Below, in pieces: positions 48,473 through 56,023 of a DNA stretch of 64,000 nucleotides. The stretch is taken from assembly GCA_024102915.1 (NCBI GenBank), contig JAGFJG010000097.1, positions 41,358-105,357 of the forward strand. The letters run 5' to 3'. Position 1 is the first letter of the stretch, and each line of letters opens with the position of its first letter. The DNA comes from Caldilineales bacterium. GTDB lineage: Bacteria; Chloroflexota; Anaerolineae; J102. The position numbers were made by a program, and so were the translations under genes. The notes under the pieces were generated by a model, which was given only the letters and a program-made list of their open reading frames with translations, searched no databases and had not been told where the DNA came from.

Positions 48473-49501
48473 TCAACGCGACGCCGTCTCATCGGCTCCT
48501 TGTTGGCGGGCGCTGGCAACCGATTTGCGCACCTGCTGCCAGTGCTGGTAGCGGCCCTGATAAAACAGGAAGGTGGCGGCCATTAGCGCCGTTCCCAAAT
48601 AGGAATTGCCCAGGATGCCGACGATGACGCCCCAGTTGAAGCTGCTCAGCCTCAGCCATATCTGGGCGAAACCTTCGGTAATGACCAGCATCAAGAGAAG
48701 CAAGCCCAGCGTGCTGGTGACATTGCGGCCCACCACGTTGATGCTGCGCCAGATTGCGCGGGCCACATTGACGCCGTCGAGGGAAATGGCGCTAACGACG
48801 AAGGTCAGCCCCACCCCCAGCCACACGAGCCCGAACGCAAAGATGATCTGAACGAAACCCATGATGCTAAGCCCGCCTATCCCGGCAATGGCCATGAACA
48901 TCGCGGCGAAGAGGCTGAACAGCCCGGCGGCTGAAACCACGGCGACGATCAAAATCAGGAGATAGAGCCCGGTGTTCAACCAGATCCACCCTGCCCGACG
49001 GACGGCGTGTTGCCAGTCGATGGTTTCGGGCTTGATCAGCTTCGCCATCAGGGCAAGCCAGATGCTGCCGAATATCAGTCCGATCGGGATCAGCACGACG
49101 GTGTAGAGCAGAATCTGCTGCACGCTTTCGAGCATGACGGTGGGGACAGGCGAGGTGAGGGCCAGGGATGAGTCCGCTCGCGCCATGAATGAGGGCATGC
49201 CGGTGATGGTTCCGCCAAGGAAAGACAGCAAATTGAAGGCGGCGCCCAGGCGGCGCACTGGCTCGATATAGGTGGCGCTATTCGCGGCCAATTCCGCCGG
49301 CAGATCGGGGCGCTCGAACAGCAAGTTGATGGCTCGCTCGATCAGGTGCGCCAGCGAAAATCTGGGGCTGCGCCAGACCAGGACATCGACAAAGAGCGGG
49401 ATCAACAACAGCCACAAATGACGGTTGATCAGAAGGAACCCGCGCTGCAAGGAATCGATGACGCCAGGGGGCTTGGTGATAGCATCGGCAGTCGTTTGCA
49501 T
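48473..49501 (-). CDS. Polytopic membrane protein of unknown function
   Basis: 342 residues from the ATG at 49501; the frame is open to 49654 but the longer form adds a non-conserved leader. About six membrane helices lie between residues 25 and 320, including NRHLWLLLIPLFVDVLV near the start. The pattern of long helices with a hydrophilic middle loop has no family signature that I recognise. An extended -10 directly upstream suggests an almost leaderless transcript. It sits between gyrB and the tRNA gene. Confidence 0.55.
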   Translation of the reverse strand: MQTTADAITKPPGVIDSLQRGFLLINRHLWLLLIPLFVDVLVWRSPRFSLAHLIERAINLLFERPDLPAELAANSATYIEPVRRLGAAFNLLSFLGGTITGMPSFMARADSSLALTSPVPTVMLESVQQILLYTVVLIPIGLIFGSIWLALMAKLIKPETIDWQHAVRRAGWIWLNTGLYLLILIVAVVSAAGLFSLFAAMFMAIAGIGGLSIMGFVQIIFAFGLVWLGVGLTFVVSAISLDGVNVARAIWRSINVVGRNVTSTLGLLLLMLVITEGFAQIWLRLSSFNWGVIVGILGNSYLGTALMAATFLFYQGRYQHWQQVRKSVASARQQGADETASR

Positions 49502-49510
49502 AACCTGACG

Positions 49511-49519
49511 ATTATACCA
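49511..49519 (-). promoter_or_regulatory. Extended -10 close to the start of the membrane protein gene
   Basis: TGGTATAAT on the minus strand, nine bases before the ATG at 49501. No ribosome binding site fits between them. Confidence 0.5.
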
Positions 49520-49685
49520 TAATCTCGGCCAAAGCACGCTATCACGACAGCCGAAATTAGAACGCCTGTGCGTAAATTTAGGCGAGACAAAAACGATGGG
49601 ATCAGCGCTCAGGCCGGGGTGAGGCGCATTCATCCAAACTACAGTTTGCGCCACGATTGGCGGTTGGATATAATGCCAGGGTTGA

Positions 49686-49762
49686 GGGCGGTTAGCTCAG
49701 TTGGCTAGAGCGCCACGTTGACATCGTGGAGGCCACAAGTTCAAGTCTTGTACCGCCCACCA
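49686..49762 (+). tRNA. tRNA-Val (anticodon GAC)
   Basis: Full cloverleaf. Acceptor stem GGGCGGT pairs with ACCGCCC. The D-arm includes TTGGCTAGAGC, the anticodon stem CCACG / CGTGG encloses the loop TTGACAT with anticodon GAC, and the T-arm is ACAAG / CTTGT. The CCA end is encoded. It precedes the threonine T-box by about 12 bases. Confidence 0.95.
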
Positions 49763-49774
49763 TATTCCACATAC

Positions 49775-50033
49775 ACAACGCGTTGAGCGGGAAGAGTAAC
49801 AGGCGTCTCGGCAGCAGAGAGTAGAGGTCAACGGCTGAAAGCCTCTACAGCCCAAGACCTGCGAAAACCACCCGTGAGCGGAGAGGGGAACGATGCCCTG
49901 ACGGCGTCCAATATCTTCTCCCGGCAGACCCCGTTACCGGTCCCCAGAGATGATGACGCATGGCGACATGCGTTTCAAATTGGGTGGAACCACGCACACT
50001 CCCGCGTCCCAATGGATGGCGGGTTTATTTTTT
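49775..50033 (+). promoter_or_regulatory. T-box riboswitch, threonine (specifier ACC)
   Basis: Leader with the Stem I AGAGAG and GGCTGAAAGCC motifs. The specifier loop reads GAAA-ACC-ACCCGTGAGC, so the triplet at 49867-49869 is ACC (Thr). The T-box sequence GGGTGGAACCACG is at 49982-49994, and a terminator stem ends in a T run at 50028-50033. Uncharged tRNA-Thr would bind and favour read-through into thrS. The alignment of the specifier is by comparison with the GAAA-GGC-...-GAGC arrangement of the glyQS T-box. Confidence 0.9.
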
Positions 50034-50047
50034 GGAGGCATTTTCCG

Positions 50048-51868
50048 ATGTCCGCACCAGTAAAGGCCAATGGCCAACAATACGACGATTATTACAAGCT
50101 GAGGCACTCCGCCGCCCACGTGATGGCCCAGGCTGTGCTCGAACGCTTCCCCGACGCCAAGATCAGCATCGGCCCACCCATCAAAGATGGTTTTTATTAC
50201 GACTTCGATCTGGGCCGGGTGGACGGCGGTTCGCTCCGCAGCTTTTCGCCAGAAGATTTGGAGGCGATCGAGACGCGCATGCGCCAGATCATCGCCGGTC
50301 GCTTTCCATTCACCAAGCGGATTGTCAGCGCGACCGAAGCACGCGCCCTCTTCGCCGACCAACCTTATAAATTGGAATTGATCGACGGCCTCGCCTCCGG
50401 TGGTGTGGACGAGTACGGCGAGAAGGTCGAGGGCGCTGTCGAGATTTCGACATACACGCAGGATACGTTCGAAGACCTGTGCCGCGGCCCGCACGTCGAG
50501 CATACGGGCCAGATCCCGCCGGACGGGTTCAAGCTGCTCAATGTGGCTGGCGCATATTGGCGCGGCGACGAAAACCGGCCGATGTTGCAGCGTATTTACG
50601 GCACGGCCTGGAAGAACAAGAAAGAGCTGAAGGCCTATCTCGACCGGCTGGAAGAAGCCAAGCTGCGTGATCACCGACGCGTGGGGAAGGACCTGGACCT
50701 GTTCAGCACCAACCACGAAATGGTGGGCGGCGGCCTCATCCTCTGGCACCCCAAGGGCGGGCTCATGCGGCATCTGGCGGAGGAGCATTCCAAGAAGATG
50801 CACCTGGAAGGCGGTTACGATTTCGTGTACACGCCGCACATCGGGCGCTCGGTGCTGTGGGAGACGAGCGGGCATCTCGGGTTCTACAAGGATTCGATGT
50901 ATTCGCCCATCGACATCGAGGGCCAGGAATACTATCTCAAGCCGATGAACTGCCCCTTCCATGTGCATATCTACAAGAGCAATGTGCGCAGCTATCGGGA
51001 TCTGCCCATGCGGCTGGCCGAGTGGGGGACAGTGTACCGGTTCGAGAGGTCGGGCACGCTGCACGGGATGACACGGGTGCGCGGGTTCACGCAGGATGAC
51101 GCGCATCTTTTCTGTGCGCCTGAGCAGATGCCCTTCGAGATCGACAAAGTCCTCGATTTCAGCATTGGCCTGCTGCGCGATTTCGGATTCGAGCGTTTCA
51201 AGCTTTACCTCAGCACGCGGCCCGAAAAACGCGTGGGTGAAGAGGATATGTGGGATGCGTCCGAGGCGGCGTTGTTGGCCGCGCTCGATCGAAGCGGATT
51301 GCCTTTCGACATTCACGAAGGCGACGGCGCATTTTACGGGCCGAAGATCGACATCTACGTCGAGGACGCTCTCGACCGACCTTGGCAGTTGAGCACGATC
51401 CAGTTCGACTTCAATTTGCCGGAGCGTTTCGACCTGGCGTATGTGGGGGCGGATGGCGCATCGCACCGACCCTATATGATCCATCGGGCTTTGATGGGCA
51501 GCATCGAGCGTTTCTTCGGCGTTTTGATCGAGCACTATGGCGGCAATTTCCCTGTGTGGCTGACGCCGGTGCAGGTTGAGGTGATCCCGATCACCGAAGA
51601 ACAAAACGAGTATGCCTCTGAGGTGGCGAGGACGTTGAACCGGGCCGGCCTGCGCGTCGAGGTTGACGACAGCAACGATCGCATGAACGCCAAGATCCGC
51701 AACGCCCAATTGCAGAAAATCCCCTACATGCTGGTCCTGGGCGGTCGCGAAATGGAAGACCAAACCGTGAATGTGCGTCTGCGCAATGGCGAGCGCCGCG
51801 GGACGATGTCGATCGCTGATTTCATTACCCTCGCCGAGGACGCCATCGCCCAACGTATCGCCATCTGA
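50048..51868 (+). CDS. thrS: Threonyl-tRNA synthetase lacking the N-terminal TGS domain
   Basis: Charges tRNA-Thr with threonine. 606 residues from the ATG at 50048, which has GGAGG upstream and follows the T-box terminator; the longer frame would start inside the leader. The editing domain has HSAAH (20-24) and LCRGPH. The catalytic core keeps the zinc ligands in KPMNCPFHVHI, LHGMTRVRGF and YMIHRA, then the anticodon-binding domain. The protein starts near residue 60 of the E. coli enzyme, so the TGS domain is absent. Regulation by the T-box is direct from sequence. Confidence 0.95.
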   Translation: MSAPVKANGQQYDDYYKLRHSAAHVMAQAVLERFPDAKISIGPPIKDGFYYDFDLGRVDGGSLRSFSPEDLEAIETRMRQIIAGRFPFTKRIVSATEARALFADQPYKLELIDGLASGGVDEYGEKVEGAVEISTYTQDTFEDLCRGPHVEHTGQIPPDGFKLLNVAGAYWRGDENRPMLQRIYGTAWKNKKELKAYLDRLEEAKLRDHRRVGKDLDLFSTNHEMVGGGLILWHPKGGLMRHLAEEHSKKMHLEGGYDFVYTPHIGRSVLWETSGHLGFYKDSMYSPIDIEGQEYYLKPMNCPFHVHIYKSNVRSYRDLPMRLAEWGTVYRFERSGTLHGMTRVRGFTQDDAHLFCAPEQMPFEIDKVLDFSIGLLRDFGFERFKLYLSTRPEKRVGEEDMWDASEAALLAALDRSGLPFDIHEGDGAFYGPKIDIYVEDALDRPWQLSTIQFDFNLPERFDLAYVGADGASHRPYMIHRALMGSIERFFGVLIEHYGGNFPVWLTPVQVEVIPITEEQNEYASEVARTLNRAGLRVEVDDSNDRMNAKIRNAQLQKIPYMLVLGGREMEDQTVNVRLRNGERRGTMSIADFITLAEDAIAQRIAI

Positions 51869-51901
51869 TCGCCAGGGACGACGCGAAAACTTCACCCCAA
51901 C

Positions 51902-51931
51902 TTGACGCCTATCCCGCCCCTATGGTATTCT
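51902..51931 (+). promoter_or_regulatory. Promoter of infC-rpmI-rplT
   Basis: -35 TTGACG (51902-51907), 18-base spacer, extended -10 TGGTATTCT (TATTCT at 51926-51931). The start lies about 78 bases before the infC initiation region. Confidence 0.7.
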
Positions 51932-52014
51932 CGGCGGTCGCAAGCATGATTACTGGTCGAGAAGTTCGATCATAAACGGGTCATGCCGCTTCGAACCCAA
52001 AAGCGAGGTATCCA

Positions 52015-52563
52015 ATAGCCAGAAGAAGTTCAACATCAATAGAATCATCGACAGCCAATGTGCGCGTTAATCAGCGGATCCGTGCGCCGGAAATCCGTGT
52101 GATTGACGAAGAGGGCAAACAGCTCGGCATCATGTCGGTGCCCGAAGCCCTGGTTTTGGCGGAACAGGCCGAACTTGACCTTGTCGAGGTAGCGCCAAAC
52201 GCCAAGCCGCCTGTCTGTCGTTTGATGGATTTCGGTAAATATCAGTACGAGCAGGCCAAAAGAGATCGGCAGGCGCGCAAGGCTCAGAAAGTCATCGAAG
52301 TCAAGGAAGTGCGGCTGAGGCCGAAGACCGGGGATCATGATACCGAGGTGCGAATTCGTCATGCTCGGAAGTTCCTGGAAAGCGGCGCCAAAGTCAAGGT
52401 GCGTGTGCGTTTCCGAGGACGTGAGATTTATCATCCGGAAGTTGCCGCCGCGATTCTGTCGGAATTCGCTGAGCGCTTATCTGATGTTGGCGAAGTCGAA
52501 GTCAAACCCGATATGGAAGGCAGAAGTCTTCTCATGATCATGGCCCCTCTGCGCAAAAGCTAA
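52015..52563 (+). CDS. infC: Translation initiation factor IF-3, possible AUA start
   Basis: Binds the 30S subunit and controls start-codon fidelity. 182 residues if it begins at ATA 52015-52017, where GAGGT lies five bases upstream and the next residues ARRSSTSIESS give a typical IF-3 tail. The conserved part starts VNQRIRAPEIRVID. The nearest standard start is a GTG at 52060, giving 167 residues and no ribosome binding site. infC genes often start with AUU or another poor codon, which allows autoregulation. Motifs ANAKPPVCRLMD and FRGREIYH are intact. rpmI and rplT follow. Confidence 0.93.
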   Translation: MARRSSTSIESSTANVRVNQRIRAPEIRVIDEEGKQLGIMSVPEALVLAEQAELDLVEVAPNAKPPVCRLMDFGKYQYEQAKRDRQARKAQKVIEVKEVRLRPKTGDHDTEVRIRHARKFLESGAKVKVRVRFRGREIYHPEVAAAILSEFAERLSDVGEVEVKPDMEGRSLLMIMAPLRKS

Positions 52564-52653
52564 CAGGGGGGGCCGCACCTCGCAGGCCAGTTTACCAATG
52601 GTCGCTGCTCTCAGGAGGAGCGCCATTTGTTTGTAAGGAGTAATTGTTTCATC

Positions 52654-52866
52654 ATGCCGAAAATCAAAACCTACAAGGGCGCTTCCAAACGGTTTCGCTA
52701 TTCCGCCAACGGCAAATTGCGTCGCATCAGGCAGGGCAAAGGCCACCTCAAGCGACGCACGCCGAAGCGCAGCAAGCGGCTCTTCGATAAATTGCTGACC
52801 GATGAAAACGCCAGCCATCAGAAGCAGATCCAGCGTTTGGCGCCCTATCTCAAGAAACAAAAATAA
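52654..52866 (+). CDS. rpmI: Ribosomal protein L35
   Basis: 70 residues from the ATG at 52654, starting MPKIKTYKGASKRF. AAGGAG is upstream, slightly far at 13 bases. L35 is a small basic protein of the large subunit. The gene order infC-rpmI-rplT is the classical translation operon. Confidence 0.96.
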   Translation: MPKIKTYKGASKRFRYSANGKLRRIRQGKGHLKRRTPKRSKRLFDKLLTDENASHQKQIQRLAPYLKKQK

Positions 52867-52884
52867 GGATTTACGAGGTTACCA

Positions 52885-53241
52885 ATGGCCCGCGTAAAAC
52901 GAGGCGTTACCGCCCGAGCACGACATAAGAAAGTTTTGAAATTGACCAAGGGGCATTTTGGGGCGCGTCATCGCCTGTTCAGGACTGCCAACGAGTCCCT
53001 GATCCATGCCCAGCTTTATGCCTTCCGTGATCGCCGCCGCCGCAAGCGCGAATTCAGGCGCCTGTGGATTACGCGCATCAATGCGGCCAGCCGCATCCAC
53101 GGCATGAACTACAGCCGCTTCATGGATGGCTTAAAGAAGGCGGACGTACGGCTCGACCGCAAAGTCCTGGCCGACCTCGCCGTCAGCGAGCCGCAGGCGT
53201 TCGCCGCCGTGGTGGAAGTGTCCAAAGCTTCACTGAATTGA
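52885..53241 (+). CDS. rplT: Ribosomal protein L20
   Basis: 118 residues, starting [20 protein letters not shown]20 is needed for early 50S assembly and in several bacteria represses its own operon by binding the leader. It starts 18 bases after rpmI. A helical N-terminus, Arg/Lys-rich, and the [13 protein letters not shown] block are typical. Confidence 0.97.
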   Translation: MARVKRGVTARARHKKVLKLTKGHFGARHRLFRTANESLIHAQLYAFRDRRRRKREFRRLWITRINAASRIHGMNYSRFMDGLKKADVRLDRKVLADLAVSEPQAFAAVVEVSKASLN

Positions 53242-53243
53242 GG

Positions 53244-54026
53244 ATGGACTTCGTCCATATCAGTAGTTCCGCCAACCCTCGCTTCAAAGCCGCTCGCTTG
53301 CTGCAAACCCGGCGAGGACGGATAAAGCAACAAGGGCTTCTTCTGGAAGGAGCCCGCCTCATAGAAGACAGCATCAGCGCCGGTTACCCACCGGCGCTTG
53401 TCTTTTTTGAGCAAGAACAGCAAACTCGTCTGCAAAGTCTTCTGACAAAGTTGGGGCGCACGGACGCCGAAATCTTTAGTCTGGATGCCGCGCTGTTTGC
53501 GCAACTCAGCGACACAGTCACAGCGCAAGGCATCGTGGCGGTGTCGCCGCAGCCCGAATTGCCGATCGGTGATACCGGGCTCAGTCTGGCGGTAGATGGC
53601 GTGCGCGACCCCGGAAATCTTGGGACGCTGGTGCGAACCGCCGCCGCTGTTGGCGTGGATGCGATCTGGACGCTGCCGGGGGTGACGGATATATGGGCGC
53701 CGAAGGTGATGCGGGCCGGAATGGGCGCGCATTACCGGATGGCCATCCGTCAGGCTGGTGCGCTGTCAGGGATACTCGCCAGGCTGGGTGAGATTCAATG
53801 CGTAGCCGCGGACGCCCGCGCTTCAGTGAAATACACCGATATCGACTGGACGATTCCTTCGCTGCTGATTGTCGGCGGCGAGGCGGCGGGGCTGAGCGCA
53901 TCGCGTGGCCTGGATTTTGTGCAGATGGTGCGTATACCGATGTTATCCGGCGTCGAGTCGTTGAACGTGGCGGTGGCGGCCAGCGTTATCCTGTTCGAGG
54001 CGCAGCGACAGCGATCTCCCGGTTAA
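53244..54026 (+). CDS. SpoU/TrmH-family RNA 2'-O-methyltransferase
   Basis: 260 residues from the ATG at 53244, two bases after the rplT stop, so probably cotranscribed. The N-terminal part is a substrate-binding extension. The SPOUT knot has motif 1 DGVRDPGNLGTLVRTAAA, motif 2 LLIVGGEAAGLS and motif 3 ESLNVAVAASVILFE. Family members methylate rRNA or tRNA ribose. Placement next to rplT is a common arrangement for RlmB/TrmH-like genes and suggests an rRNA target, but that is inference. Confidence 0.88.
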   Translation: MDFVHISSSANPRFKAARLLQTRRGRIKQQGLLLEGARLIEDSISAGYPPALVFFEQEQQTRLQSLLTKLGRTDAEIFSLDAALFAQLSDTVTAQGIVAVSPQPELPIGDTGLSLAVDGVRDPGNLGTLVRTAAAVGVDAIWTLPGVTDIWAPKVMRAGMGAHYRMAIRQAGALSGILARLGEIQCVAADARASVKYTDIDWTIPSLLIVGGEAAGLSASRGLDFVQMVRIPMLSGVESLNVAVAASVILFEAQRQRSPG

Positions 54027-54266
54027 CGTCGAGGTGCGACGCACGCGAATTGACGCGAAAATTCAACCTTAAAGGTTTCATAACACAGAATAAGTAGACC
54101 TTAAAAGTACTGGCCGATGCGGACAGGGTTATGTCGCCGCTATGTTGTACCCCTCCTCAATCCATCCACTACATAGCGAAAATTGTTAGCCGCGCGCGGT
54201 CTTGCACGGGGTTTGTGCTTGACTATAACAGGTGAAAGGTCAGACTGTTCTGGCGAGGTGATTTCG

Positions 54267-54295
54267 TTGACCGACAGCCGCGCGTTTGATATTAT
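54267..54295 (+). promoter_or_regulatory. Promoter of dnaA with a long leader
   Basis: -35 TTGACC (54267-54272), 17-base spacer, extended -10 TGATATTAT (TATTAT at 54290-54295). The start near 54302 leaves about 250 bases before the chosen dnaA start codon. The 54027-54266 gap before it shows no DnaA box and no gene. Confidence 0.6.
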
Positions 54296-54550
54296 CGACT
54301 CCAGTTGACCGGACATGAATCGGGGTGTCGCCGAGCATCGGCAGCCCATCTGTTTCCCCCACGATGCCCGTTATTCAGCAAACAGAGTTTCTCAGGTTTC
54401 CGGTCAAAGCGCCATAATCAATCGAGCTCCGTCAGTGACAGTGTGGCCGCGCGCATTTTGACTGACGCTGGGGCTCTATTGCCTTCCCCCTCGCCAATGC
54501 GGCTCCTTGAATCGAACTATCCCCTTCCCCCTTCATCCCTGAGGCCAGGT

Positions 54551-55924
54551 GTGGCCTCCATAGACAACCTTATGACGCCCGATGCTATTTGGCAAGCAGT
54601 CTTGGGTGAACTGCAACTGACTTTGCATCGCCCAGTCTATGATAATTGGTTGCGTGATACCAGCGTCGTCGCCTTTGAAGATGGGTGTTTCCTGATCGCC
54701 GTTCGCAGCGCGTTTGCCCAGGATATGCTGGCCACGCGCATGAAGAGCATGATCAAGCAACGGTTGCAGCGTATTGCCGGACAAAGCGTTGATGTGCAAT
54801 TCGTGGTGCGGCCTGAAACAGTCCAGCCCGCCATGCCCGATGCGATCCGATCACCGCTGCTGCAAAACGAACAGACGCCCTCTGACAATCATCGTTCGTC
54901 GTCGGCCATGGGTGTGGCTCCAGGCCTGATCCGTACGATGACCTTCGATAATTTTATCGAGGGCGAGGGGAACCGACTGGCGCATGCCGCTGCCCAGGCT
55001 GTTTGTCAGGACCCCGGCAACCATTACAATCCCTTGTTCCTGTATGGCGGCGTTGGTTTGGGCAAAACGCATTTGCTTCACGCTATCGGCAATCACGCGG
55101 CGAACGCCGGCTTTGCTGTGCGCTATGTCACCTCCGAAACCTTTACGAACGATCTGGTGGAAGCAATCCGCACCAAATCCAACGTGGCGTTTCGGCAGAC
55201 GTATCGCGAGGTGGATGTGCTGCTGATCGATGACATCCAGTTTATCGAGGGCAGGCCGGGCACACAGACCGAAGTGTTCAACACGTTCAACAGCCTGTAC
55301 GCCGCCCGCAAGCAGATCGTCCTGGCCAGTGATCGTCCCCCCAACCTGCTCAGCAATCTCGAAGAGCGATTGCAGTCCCGGTTTGGCGGCGGTCTTGTGG
55401 CTGATATGCAGCCGCCCGATCTGGAACATCGTATGGCCATCTTACAGGCGAAAGCTTACGAGATGGGCCGGGTGATCCCGGACGAAACCTTGCGCTACAT
55501 CGCCGAGCGATTTCAGTCCAATGTGCGTGAACTCCAGGGCGCGCTGACGCGGGTCACCGCCTATGCCTATCACAATGGCCGCGCACCCGATGCACACCTC
55601 GTGCGCGAAATCCTGGGCGACCACAACGAATATCTGGACAAGGACCCCGCCGCCATCCTGCAAGCCGTGTCGGATGAATATCGCATTTCGCCCGCAGAGC
55701 TATTGGGGGCGCGCCGGATCAAGCGCGTGGTCGTGCCCCGGCAGGTGGCGATGTATTTGATGCGCGAATTGTCGCAGATGTCTTTCCCGCAGATCGGCGA
55801 ATATCTGGGCGGGAGAGATCACACCACCGCCATGCACGGCCACAACAAGATCGAAGGTAATCTGGCCGATGATGGCGAACTACGGGCGAAAGTGGAGCGG
55901 GTGAAGTTACGTTTATACCGCTAG
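54551..55924 (+). CDS. dnaA: Chromosomal replication initiator DnaA
   Basis: Binds DnaA boxes and opens the origin. 457 residues from the GTG at 54551, which has GAGG upstream; an ATG seven codons later (54572) is also possible. The frame stays open back to 54305, but that leader lacks family similarity. Domain I is at about 8-90. AAA+ Walker A GGVGLGKT is at 166-173, Walker B LLIDDIQF follows, and the C-terminal DnaA-box binding signature GGRDHTTAMHGHNKI is at 420-434. DnaA boxes lie immediately downstream. Confidence 0.95.
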   Translation: MASIDNLMTPDAIWQAVLGELQLTLHRPVYDNWLRDTSVVAFEDGCFLIAVRSAFAQDMLATRMKSMIKQRLQRIAGQSVDVQFVVRPETVQPAMPDAIRSPLLQNEQTPSDNHRSSSAMGVAPGLIRTMTFDNFIEGEGNRLAHAAAQAVCQDPGNHYNPLFLYGGVGLGKTHLLHAIGNHAANAGFAVRYVTSETFTNDLVEAIRTKSNVAFRQTYREVDVLLIDDIQFIEGRPGTQTEVFNTFNSLYAARKQIVLASDRPPNLLSNLEERLQSRFGGGLVADMQPPDLEHRMAILQAKAYEMGRVIPDETLRYIAERFQSNVRELQGALTRVTAYAYHNGRAPDAHLVREILGDHNEYLDKDPAAILQAVSDEYRISPAELLGARRIKRVVVPRQVAMYLMRELSQMSFPQIGEYLGGRDHTTAMHGHNKIEGNLADDGELRAKVERVKLRLYR

Positions 55925-55969
55925 GATGTTGGTTGGGGGCGAGGTGGGCACTTGTCCCCAACCAACATC
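55925..55969 (+). terminator. Hairpin after dnaA
   Basis: Perfect 14-bp stem GATGTTGGTTGGGG / CCCCAACCAACATC with a 17-base loop. There is no T run directly after it, so it may be a terminator helped by Rho or an origin structure. Confidence 0.55.
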
Positions 55970-55973
55970 GATC

Positions 55974-56023
55974 TGTGGATAAAGCCGCTATTTTTGGGGA
56001 AAAGTGGGGATAACTGTGGATAA
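55974..56023. other. DnaA-box cluster, candidate replication origin
   Basis: Two perfect DnaA boxes in the same orientation (TGTGGATAA at 55974-55982 and 56015-56023; reverse of TTATCCACA) and a one-mismatch box TGGGGATAA at 56005-56013. The short A/T stretch TATTTTTGGGG lies between them. The last two boxes overlap the end of the phospholipase-D-like gene on the other strand. Whether it is the chromosomal origin cannot be shown here. Confidence 0.5.

Noticed and set aside
49934..51895. 653-residue open frame opposite thrS
   Set aside because: Shadow of the complete thrS gene; no recognisable domain and no ribosome binding site.
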